64,000 bases of DNA from Leucosporidium creatinivorum (taxonomy: Eukaryota; Basidiomycota; Microbotryomycetes; Leucosporidiales; Leucosporidiaceae): contig BCKL01000013.1 of assembly GCA_001600635.1 (NCBI GenBank), positions 62,001 to 126,000 on the forward strand, read 5' to 3'. A program made the translations under genes and the position numbers. Positions 9,381 through 18,862 of the stretch are shown piece after piece; within the stretch, counting starts at the first letter, position 1, and each line of letters opens with the position of its first letter. The notes under the pieces were generated by a model that saw only the letters and a program-made list of their open reading frames with translations, did no database searches and had not been told where the DNA came from.

Positions 9381-12300
9381 ATGGCGCCCAAGCGTAAGAC
9401 GACCAACGCCAAGCAATCCGCTCACTCGAAGCGGCACAAGACGTCGGCCAACACGGGCAACAAGACCAAAAAACGCGGCGGCGCCGACCCCTCCTCCGCC
9501 TCTGCGCCAGCTCTCGACGTCCCAGCCGAGAAGCCTCGAGCTTCGGCCTTCCCAGCGGACAAGCCGCTGCAGGAGAGTAAGAAGAAGGACCGCAAGGGCA
9601 AAGGACCCGCTTCCATCGCTATTGTCAAGCCTAGCAATGAGAGCAGCGACGAGGAGGACGACAGCGAAGGCGACGATCAGGGAATGGACGTCGACGAGGA
9701 CTTGGAGGAGCTCGGGGATGAACAGGCTGGCTTCTTGACTAGGCTTGATGAGAAGGGCATGTCCACGTGAGTCCTTGTAGCTGATCAGGCCGGCGCAGAA
9801 GCAGCTGGGGCTTGTTTTCTTCGCAACCGCTCCTTCTCGGCGCTCTGCTGCACCGCACCACTTCTCTAGCACCCGGGCTGACATTCTCCTTATTCTACAC
9901 CACTACAGCTCCCGCCCCGCCCTCCTCAAAGCTCACCGCAAGGACAAGCCCGCCCCCGCCCCTCGCTCCAAATCCCTCCTCTCGGGCATCCCTCTCGCCC
10001 CCGCCAACCCGCTCAAATCCGAGCTCAAGGCCATCAAGAAGAAGGAAGCAGCAGCCAAGAAGGCCAAGAAGAGTGGCGCCGCCGCTGGAGCCGATTCGGA
10101 CGAGGATCCCGTCGATTCGGAGGAGGAGCAAGCTGCTGGACCGAGCAAGGCTCACCCTCAAGGCGAGCTGCTGGACGATTTGGAGGAGGACGATTTCGCT
10201 TTTGGAAGTGGATCGGATGATGACCTCAGTGTCATGAGTGAGATGGAGAGCATGAGTGATATGAGTGATATGAGCGACATGAGCGATATGCCGAGCGATT
10301 TCGATGAGGACGATGAGGACATGGACGACAACTCGGCGTTCGATAGTAATGAGGAGCTGGAGTGGGAGGATGAGGAAGGGTCGGTGGTCTCGGGTGCGGG
10401 CGTCGAGGGGGAGAACGGTGTTGAGGGATCCGAGGACGACAGCGCCGAGGAATCAGAGGAGGAGGAGGAAGACGAGGACGAGGACGACTCGGCTTCGGAG
10501 GACGAGGAGATTGTTCCTCGCAAGAAGTCGAAGCCCACACTCGACAACGACGACCTGGAAGCCGCCTACGCCGCCCGCCCCGCCGCTCCCAAGGTCCCCA
10601 AAGCCCGCCCTACGAAGCTCCCTACCATCGACGCCTCCGGCCGAGTCATCCGGGGCGACACTCCCCTCTTCCGTTCCGCCACCCCCGAGTACTCTCCCAG
10701 CCCCGAGCCTGAGGAGAGGAAGCAGCCCGAGTACAGGAGTGATCCGCTCGGTCAGAGGTTCGGAAGGCCCGCCGTGAGGCAGTTGTTGGAGATCAAGGAT
10801 AAGAAGGAGAGGGTTGGGAGGGCGAGGGAGGAGATTGCGGATCTCGGAAGGGAGGCTAGTGGGACGGGAGAGGGAGAAGGAGGAGTGAGTGGTCGTCTTG
10901 CTTTCGCCAAACGGGCTCGGGTGCTGACCTTTTTCGACTCGACAGCTCAACCTCCTCAAGCGTCTGTTGTCGCTCACCTCTCCCAAGTTCTCCTCGTCGT
11001 CGTCGGCCAAGAGCGCAGGAGAGCGCCCCATCCTCGTCGACCGCGAGATTCGCATCATGGCCATGGTCTCGCTCCTCGCCGTCTTTGTTGATGTCGTTCC
11101 GTGAGTTCTAGGTGCTTCGCATACCTTTCGATAGTCGTGCTGACTCTTCGCCCCTCCCGCAGTGGCTACCGCATCCGTCCTCTCACCGAGACCGAGAAGG
11201 AGGTCAAGGTCAGTCAGCTCGTCGCTCGTCAGCGCGAGTGGGAGGACGGACTCGTTGGTGTCTACAAGCGCTTCCTCGAGATGTGCGAGACCGAGGTCAA
11301 TGGTGCGTTACGACCTTCGCTGTCTCTTGGGCTTGAGCTGACCCTCTCGCCCGTTCGCAGAGGACACCGTTCTCGGCCCCGCCGCTCTCCACTGCCTGTG
11401 CACGCTCGTCAAGGAGAAGCCCGACTTCAACTTTGCCGTCAACATCATGGATGTTGTCGTAAAGCGTCTCGGTCGCAAGGGCTGGGATGATGTGCGTTCC
11501 CCAGCTTCGTCTCGCCCTCGACGTCCGAGCTGACCTACTTCGCTTCTACAGGGCCACCAAGCCTGCCTCGAGACGGTCAACCACCTCTTCATCAACGACA
11601 CCACCACCACCGCCTCCAACTCGCTCCACCTCGTCCGCCTCATCTCCCGTCTCGTCCGCGCCCGCTCCTTCGCCATTCGCCCCGAAGTCCTCTCCGCCCT
11701 CCTCAACCTTCGCCTCAAGGACGAGCTCGGAGGCGGTCGTCTGCGCGCCTCTACCGCCGCTATCTTCCGCGAGAAGGAGGGACGCAAGGGCATCGTTCGC
11801 TGGAACCAGGAGAAGGATCGCAAGGGTCGCAAGGGAGGAAAGGCCAAGGAGGCCATGTCCAAGACGGGCTCCAAGAAGGCGCGTGAGGTGCGCAAGGAGC
11901 GCGCTGCTATCGACAAGGAGATGCGCGACGCCGAGGGCGAGGTCAACCAGGAGGAGAGGGAGCGCAACATGACCGAGACGCTCAAGCTCTTGTTCGCCCT
12001 CTACTTCCGCATTGTCAAGCTCGACTATCGCTCCCCCCTCCTTCCCGCCGCCCTCGAGGGATTGGCTCGCTTCGCCCACCTCGTCAACATCGACTTCTTC
12101 CGCGATTTGCTCGAGGTCCTCAAGGGCATCATCAAGCGCGGTGAGGCCGTCGAGGCCGAGTCGATCGACAACGACCTCGAGGAGGGAGCATTGGTCACAA
12201 GGAATGATACGCGCGAGAAGCTGCTGTGCATTGTCACTGCCTTCGAGCTGCTCCAAGGTCAAGGTGAGTCGCTGTGTCTCGTCGCCTCGGTCGTCCGCTC

Positions 12301-12845
12301 GGTCGCTGACCTATCTCTTTCTTGCAGGCGAGGCTCTCAACATCGACCTCGGCGAGTTCATCTCGGCGCTCTACGCCCTCATCCTCCCGCTGGCCTTGAG
12401 CCCCACCTTCGAGGAAACCCCCTACCTCGGCCGCAACGCCATCACCTCGAGCAACAAGCTCCTCGCCAAGCTCGCTCAAACCGAGGCCGACCTCCTCTTT
12501 CGCGCCCTCGCCGCCATCTTCCTCACTCCTCGCACTCTTCCCTCCCCCATCCGCACCCTCGCCTTCTCCAAGCGTCTCATGACCTCCTCCCTTCAATGGC
12601 CCCCGGCTTCCCAACTCCGCACCCTCGTCTTCCTTCGCTCGCTCCTCATTCGCGAGCCCAAGCTCGAGGCCATGCTCGAGACGGGTGATAGGAGGATCGA
12701 CGGCAAGTGGCGAGGTAACGTCGATGAGCCAGAGAGGGCCGAGCCCGAGGGCACTTGTTGGTGGGAGGCCGGGCTGTACCGTCAGCATCCCGATGAGAAG
12801 ATTAGGGCCGAGGCTAAGAAGCTGGTCAACTACCAGAGGGATTAG
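9381..12845 (+). CDS. NOC3: Nucleolar complex protein 3 (NOC3)
   Basis: Needed for assembly and export of pre-60S ribosomes and, in yeast, for replication initiation. Exons 9381-9766, 9909-10884, 10946-11100, 11163-11302, 11361-11491, 11552-12263 and 12328-12845 give 1005 residues. The N-terminus is very basic (MAPKRKTTNAKQ) and nuclear-type, followed by Asp/Glu/Ser-rich acidic stretches, including a four-fold Met-Ser-Asp repeat. The NOC3 domain covers LNLLKRLLSLTSPKF, DREIRIMAMVSLLAVFVDV and PGYRIRPLTETEKE; the C-terminal CBF-type helical repeat domain begins near GEALNIDLGEFISALYALIL. Its stop lies only 28 nt from the stop of the convergent acyl-CoA dehydrogenase gene, so the 3' UTRs almost certainly overlap. 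Confidence 0.93.
10252..10287 (+). repeat. Coding 9-nt tandem repeat in NOC3 (four copies)
   Basis: Four near-identical copies of ATGAGYGAY encode repeated Met-Ser-Asp within the acidic region of NOC3. Copies differ only at third positions. It is a short in-frame minisatellite that could vary in copy number between strains. Confidence 0.85.
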
Positions 12846-12873
12846 CTGGGCGTGTTGCAACCAGTACTAGTAT

Positions 12874-15150
12874 TCACAGTTTGCTACCGTACACGAGCGC
12901 CGTGTCGAACTCGCCTTCTCGCCTGCGAACCTCGTCGCCCCTCCTCAGCAGCTCCTCGATCGTCCTCCTCGCTTCTCGTACGCCGCCGTTATCCGACCAT
13001 CTCTCGACAGCCGCTCGGTCGATCTCCCCGTGCTCTCCCCGCTTCCCATGCGACCAGATGGCTTGCTCGACGAGATGGACCGAAGAGGCGAGGAAGCCGA
13101 CGAGATAGAGGAGAGGTCGAGCCAGGCGAGGGTCGGCGGGAGACGGTCGGAAGTAGGCTTGTGTTGCCTTTTCGATCAGGGCGAGGTCGTCAGTGATGAT
13201 CTGCTGAGGGCTTGCGAGCTTCAATTCGGCGGGCAGGGAGGCGAGAATGGCGGTCGCCCACTGCGACAGAGGTAGTCAGCTCTGATCTCGACGATCTTTG
13301 AGTGTAGAGTAGCTTACATCCACGAAAGCCTTGACCGAGGCGCCCTTGGACTTGAGGATGACTCGGACCACGTCGAGAGCGAGGACGTTGGTCGTTCTGC
13401 GCCGAGCCGAGAGTCAGCGAGAGTTCTGATAAACGGAGAGGAAACTCACCCTTCCCAGATCCGCTCGACGCTCTGATCGGCGATGAGTCTGTCGACAGAG
13501 AGGCAAGTCAGCAGCGGTTGGCGGCTGAGAACCAGAGAAGAGTCGACTTGCCGACCAAGCTCGTTCTCCTCCATGTAGCCTTGCCCACCTAGCGCCTCCA
13601 TACAGTTCATGATCTCCTTCGAAGCAAGATCCGCAGCGAACGACTTGACAACGGGCGTAAGCAGCCGCAGACGATGTCCTTCTGCCTCGGTGAACTTGAG
13701 CGGCTCGGTTTCGGACTTGCCCAGAAGGTCGATGGTCCCGAAAACAATCTGCAGCAGCGCGCGATGCACCAGCTCGCTCGAGGCGAGCACCGAAGTGTGC
13801 ATTCCGTCGCTAGAGAGGAGCGAGCCATCCTTGCCGCCGATGTGACGAACTCGAGCGAATCCAGAGGCGATGTCGAGAGCGCGTCGTAGGGAGGCGACCG
13901 AGGTGACGGCCGAGTGCATTCGGGTGATGTTAAGCACCGAGGAGATGATCTTGACGCCGTCGCCGGGCTGTCCTATAAGCTGACCGATGCATCCTTCGAG
14001 GGAGAGCTCGGCGGTGGGGACGGCCTGCGAAAAGTGCCGAGACGTGAGCCTCGAGCCACAGTGAAGAGAGCCCAGCAACTCACCTTGGTCCCGAATTTGC
14101 GCTTCAGACGGTGGATGAAGATGCCGTTGGTCTTGCCGTCCTCCTTGCGCATCTTGACGGCGAAAAGGCTAAGCCCTCGCGAGCCTTCTCCTCCAGTCCG
14201 AGCGAGGGCGAGAGCGACGTCGCCGTCGGTAGCTGAGGAAAACCTGAATTGACAGAAGAATGTCAGCTGAGTACGCGAAGCTCTCCTGGGCAGCAACTCA
14301 CCACTTGAAACCGTCGAGCGCGAACGAATCTCCTGGCTTCGGCGCCGACGAGCTGTGGACCGCGACCGTGTCAGCAGGGCGCGGCGGAGCAAGCCGGAAG
14401 CACCTACTATGCCACAGGTCTCGCCACAGTCTCCGTCAAGCTCACGTCGCTTCCGCCTGGCTTCTCAGTCATCCATTGACCGGCCGTCCACGCCGTCGAT
14501 GGGTCGTGACTGATAAGACGGGGAAGAATCTCCTGCTTCATCTCGGTCGTCCCAGCGAGCTCAATGACTCGTGCACATCCATCTGTCATTGCCATTGGGC
14601 ATCCTACATCTGCGAGAACGGAGAGCGTCAGCGCCGATGCTCGAAGCGAGCGTGTCAGCTCGCCGCCGCCGAAGCTCGAATCGAGCATCGTGCACCTCCC
14701 GTCGACTCACATCCACACTCGGGTAGCCATAGATACGTCTTGACAAACGAGTAGGTCCGAGAGAAGGAACCCTCCTTGCGCTCAAAGGGAATCCCGACGA
14801 GACCCTCCTCGGCGGCGACTTTCTTGAGTCCTCTCCAGCCTTCCGACGTCTTGAGCGTGTCGACTCGCTGACCCCACTGATTATATTGAACGACCGAAGG
14901 CTCCTCCACCTTCATGCGAAGGTCGTGGATGGCTGCATGTGGAGCTGGATTCAGCGGGGAAGATCCACCGAGCCAGACAGGACTACTCACGTCCTGCAAG
15001 ACGCTCCTGGAAGCCTTTGCAATCCTTAGCAACCGTTGCGAACGTCTCGCTTGGTAGACAACGCTTCAGAAGCGATTTGAGGGCGAGGTTGCCGTCCCAA
15101 GCTGCCGGCAGCTCGTACGGAGCTTGCTGGTGTCCGTCGCTGATAAGCAT
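12874..15150 (-). CDS. AidB-type acyl-CoA dehydrogenase
   Basis: Flavin-dependent acyl-CoA dehydrogenase superfamily, AidB/isovaleryl-like branch. Exons on the minus strand: 14991-15150, 14711-14932, 14408-14609, 14302-14352, 14084-14243, 13552-14024, 13450-13488, 13318-13396 and 12874-13260, giving 590 residues. Visible signatures are VQYNQWGQRVDTLKTSEGW, CPMAMTDGCARVIEL, the flavin/substrate region QWMTEKPGGSDVS, GFKWFSSATDGDVALALART, GGQGYMEEN and IWEGTTNVLALDVVRV. The intron after exon 6 appears to use a GC donor (GCAAGT at 13551). Bacterial AidB is alkylation-induced; the substrate of fungal members is not settled. No C-terminal peroxisome signal of type SKL is exact: the protein ends VYGSKL, which is close to a PTS1. 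Confidence 0.9.
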
Positions 15151-15476
15151 GGCGAAGCAGAGGACCTAGTTGAGCGAGCAAACGAGTGTCCGAGAGAGCT
15201 GCGACTAGCAGACGGTATAGTCAAAGGCCGAGAGAGTTGGAGCTCCGCCGGCGTCTTCCAGCCCGTTGGCTGAGTGTACGCGGGGCAAGATGTAAGGGAG
15301 CAGCTCCACGCTCTGCAGCGTCTCAGACTGTCTCTGTTCGTATGGAGAGTGCGGCGCTTACTTTCTTCGGCAAGGGTGTCTCACACAAGCTTCGCCGAAC
15401 TTGTCGTCTTCGGCTCACTCCCTTCGCGCCGAATTCGTTCGCCATTGGTCGGGCTTTGCAATAGCTGAGCTACATG
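15151..15476. other. Intergenic between trimethyllysine dioxygenase and AidB-like gene
   Basis: About 325 nt between two minus-strand genes; must hold the promoter of the acyl-CoA dehydrogenase. No gene or repeat recognised. Confidence 0.5.
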
Positions 15477-17399
15477 CTAAGCATAATCTGCCCAGACCCC
15501 ACCGGCCTTCGAGCCCTTGAGGCCGTACTTGCTCAGCAAGTGTTCCCTCTCATCGCCCTTCTCGCCGAACTGCTTCTCCAACCCCTTCAGCCTCGAACGG
15601 AAGTCGTCGTGGTTGATGTACGCGCCGCATAGCCGTCGCTCTCCAGTGAAGGATGAGCGGCCATGCAGAACACGGTGGTTGTCGAAGACTGCCAAGAAGA
15701 GCGATTGGCCTCGGCGCAAGAGGGCAGCGAAAGGGAAACAGCTCCAACTCACTGACGGCCGTTCCCATCTCCATCTTAGACCACAGAGTAGCCTCCTCAC
15801 TCCTCAGAATCCCTTCCCACGCCCTCACACCCTCAAACCACTCGTCCATCTTCCCCTCCCACGCTGGCCCGCCGACCACCCCTCGGTCGTCCCCGTTCCA
15901 GCGCACCTGCACTAGCTCTCCAGTCTGATCATGGTTGAAGACTGGCTTCGGTACAAGAGGCGCCATGTGCACACCCGAAGGCGAGGAATCGCTGCCAGTG
16001 CCCGAAGCATGTGAAGGGACGGGCAAAGCGCTGAACAGCTCGTAGAGGATGGGGTGAGTCTTCTTGAAGACGGAGGCGGCGCGGAAGCCGTCGATAAGCA
16101 GATTATGGCCGCCTTGGTGTGAGGAGTCGGGTGAGAGGAGATGGAAGAGTTGCAGGCCGCAGGGCTGTGGAGGCGAGGGTCAGCCGAAATCAACCCGGCG
16201 GACTTCTTGGTCGCTCACATCGGTAAAGTAGGTAGTATCAGTGTGTCCTTGGAGTAGCACGTCCGAGTAGGCGAGGTCTCCGTGCTTCAAGTCGGCCGTG
16301 AAGTCCCAAAAGCCTCCGTAATGAGTCTCGCGAATGAAGGCGATCCGCCGAATCAGCTGCTCCGTGGCTTCGGGGGTTGGTGGGATGCCAGAGACGAGGG
16401 AGAAGCCGTAGGTTCCCTGAACAAGAGTCACATGTGAGTAGCACGTCCAATCACTCTCCACGACAGCACCGAGAGGAGCCGAGAGAGACGGGAGAGCTCA
16501 CAATCCGCTTGACCCACTCGTACACGCCCTTCTCCGACTCCATGACCTCCTCATAGCTGACCGTCGGAAGATTCTGGTTGATCTCGCTGGTCCACAGCAC
16601 CCTCCTGCGCAGCGGAAGGAAATCAGCTCTGTCCCCGACCGAGGTGAGCGCCGAGCACTCACTTGTCGGCCTCCTCGAGACCTTTGCGGAGCGCAGGAGC
16701 ATAAGAGTGCTCCAGCAAGAACGACCAAGGGAAGAACGAGTCGTAGCTGTCGCCAGATCCCTCCCTTTCCGGCCCTGCGGCAGCCGAGAGCGGGGGTCAG
16801 CAGGCGCCGAGCGGCTGGTGATTGAGGAACAACCTACAGGTGATGGTGAGTCCATCTGGATTAGAGACGACCGCAGTAGGTTCCAGGTCGGTAGGGATCT
16901 GTAGCGCGAAGAGCTCAGCTCGACTGCTCTAAGCGCTTGACAGCCGCTTCACTCACCAAGAAGGTATCGACTAGGCGCTGCTTGGTAGCAGGATGATAAG
17001 ACCGAGCTTCTCGGCAGTGATCCCGAAGCCAAAGGTAGTGGCTGTAGGCGAGAAGAGCGCTGTGAGCCACGAGCAAGAGAAGGGACCGGAAGACGCGACG
17101 CACAAGCTCGTCTGTTGGCCATTGGGCAGCTCTACTGTAAGTATGCGAGCACCAGTCTCGCCGTGTACAATCTTGGGCGTTGCATCTGCCAAACTCGCTG
17201 AGTTGTAAGCCGACCGAGGAGCCGCGCTGGAGAAGCTGAAGGCGGGGCCATGACGGCGGGGGGGTCGAGGGNGTAGTGCTGGTCTAGAGGTGTGCAGCAG
17301 AGCAGAGGCAGCCCTCTGTAGCGGTCGAAGTCGAGCAGACATGAGACGAGGACGTGGCAGGAGAGCAAGGGATAATTGGAGCTTCGCGGCACCCTCCAT
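15477..17399 (-). CDS. Trimethyllysine dioxygenase (carnitine synthesis)
   Basis: Fe(II)/2-oxoglutarate dioxygenase that hydroxylates N6-trimethyllysine, the first step of carnitine synthesis, probably in mitochondria. Exons on the minus strand: 17104-17399, 16957-17041, 16838-16898, 16663-16774, 16502-16604, 16219-16416, 15753-16164 and 15477-15688, giving 492 residues. The Arg/Ser-rich N-terminus looks like a transit peptide, followed by the N-terminal zinc-binding-type domain with LPNGQQTSFHYLWLRDHC. The TauD-fold domain shows the iron ligands in GHTDTTYF (HxD) and the distal His in FDNHRVLHGRSSFTG, plus GAYINHDDF, which favours trimethyllysine over butyrobetaine hydroxylases. One N at 17272 makes residue 43 undefined. 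A second in-frame Met at residue 20 is an alternative start. Confidence 0.9.
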
Positions 17400-17617
17400 C
17401 TCGGCTGGCTTCGCTGCAGGATGTCAAGCTGATCGTCTTAGCACTCACGAGCCCACTCTCATCATGCGCACAGACTTTGCTTTCTTGTCTCCCGCTTCGC
17501 CGACGATCCAAGCGACTACACGACGCCCTAGGGCAGGTCGAGGTTGGAACTGACGAAACGACACTCCTGGCTTGCACTCTAACCCCTGCTCTGCACTACT
17601 CCCCTATCTCTCCATAT

Positions 17618-18567
17618 TTAGTGGTGGTGGTCTCCGTGCTCAGCTCCCTGGTAGTCGACCTGGTAGGCTGTGAAGTTCGGCGAAGGGTCAGCTCGGCGCC
17701 GAACCAGCTCCGTTTCGCCAAGTTGAGCTTCCGCGTCTAATAACGTACCGGTTCCACACTCAGGGCATCGTACAGGCTTGGCATCTCCAACGGGGAAGAG
17801 GATGGTGTCGTGGGACTGGATAGCGTAAGTCGCAAAGGGGGGGGGGGGGGGGGGGGGGGACAGCGAGGGGGGAGGGGCAAAGGTCAGCCTCGGCAAGAGC
17901 ACGGGGGCCAGTCACGGCAACAGCAACAGAAGCTCACGTCGACGGGGTATCCGGTGCATCCAACGATACGCTCGTGGTCCTGTAAAGAGGCAAGACGAGG
18001 GTTAGCATCGCCGAAATCTACCATCGCCGAGAGTTGTCTGTGCCCGCTCGAACAGCTCCCTACCACCTCAAAACATCCGCAATGATCCTATGAACACCCT
18101 GCCTCACTCTCCTACAGACCCTCTCTGACCTTCGCGCCCAATCCTCTGCCTTCCGTCTCCCGCGCCAACAACAAAGCTCCGCCGCTCAAGCTACCCTCAC
18201 TACTTACGATGGAGAAGACCTTGATGGGGTTGTCGACACCAGCAGCGCGGTTGACCTCAAGGGGCTCGAGGGAGAAGGCCTCCTCGCCCTTGAGCTTGTA
18301 GAGCAGCTCGAAGCGCTCGAGTCCAGTCGCCTGCTCGAAGTCGGTAGGGACCTCTCCAGTCTTTCCTCCGGGACCCTGCAGCGCGAATGAAAACCAGAGT
18401 TAGCTCCCTGTACACCTGCAGCGAGCGCTGGGAGAGCTCACCTGGATCATGGGCTCGGCGTGGTCGGAGAGACGAGGGATCGAAGTAAGGAAGGAGCGGG
18501 CGGCCACCTGAGGGGCGGCGCGGGGGGCAGCGCGAGCGAGCGAGGAGCGAACGGCGAGACGGAACAT
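17618..18567 (-). CDS. COX4: Cytochrome c oxidase subunit Vb (yeast Cox4 type)
   Basis: Nuclear-encoded, zinc-binding subunit of respiratory complex IV. Exons on the minus strand: 18442-18567, 18208-18375, 17938-17979, 17749-17815 and 17618-17667, giving 150 residues. The first 30 residues (MFRLAVRSSLARAAPRAAPQ...) form a clear mitochondrial presequence. The mature part has GPGGKTGEVPTDFEQATGLE, then the subunit Vb signature GCTGYPVDSHDTILF and RCPECG, which supply the zinc cysteines. The C-terminus ends in three histidines after an acidic stretch. The intron between exons 3 and 4 contains a 23-base homopolymer. Confidence 0.95.
17837..17859. repeat. Homopolymer of 23 G (C on the coding strand)
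   Basis: An uninterrupted run of 23 G on the plus strand lies inside the third COX4 intron. On the coding strand it is a C tract upstream of the acceptor of exon 4, and flanking sequence is also G-rich. Exact length is unreliable in most sequencing chemistries. Confidence 0.9.
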
Positions 18568-18862
18568 GGCTGGTAAGAAGTAGCTGTAGCGAAGCGAGGT
18601 GAGGCGGGCAGGCGGCAGACGTGGGTCAAAGGCGACTTAGCCAGCCTGAGGCGGGCGGGTTTTGCAGGGACCAAGCCTCGCTACACTCGACTTCACTAGT
18701 CTTCGCGGGTGGGTCATTCGTTGAGCTACAGGATCGCAGACAACACATGACTTTCGAGTTACAAAGCTGTACCGCACTTGACTCTCGCCAGTCAAGACCG
18801 AGCTTTTGCCTTCCGCCCGCTCGCCAGCCCCGCCGAGATGTCAAGTAGAGCGATCTTGCAGC

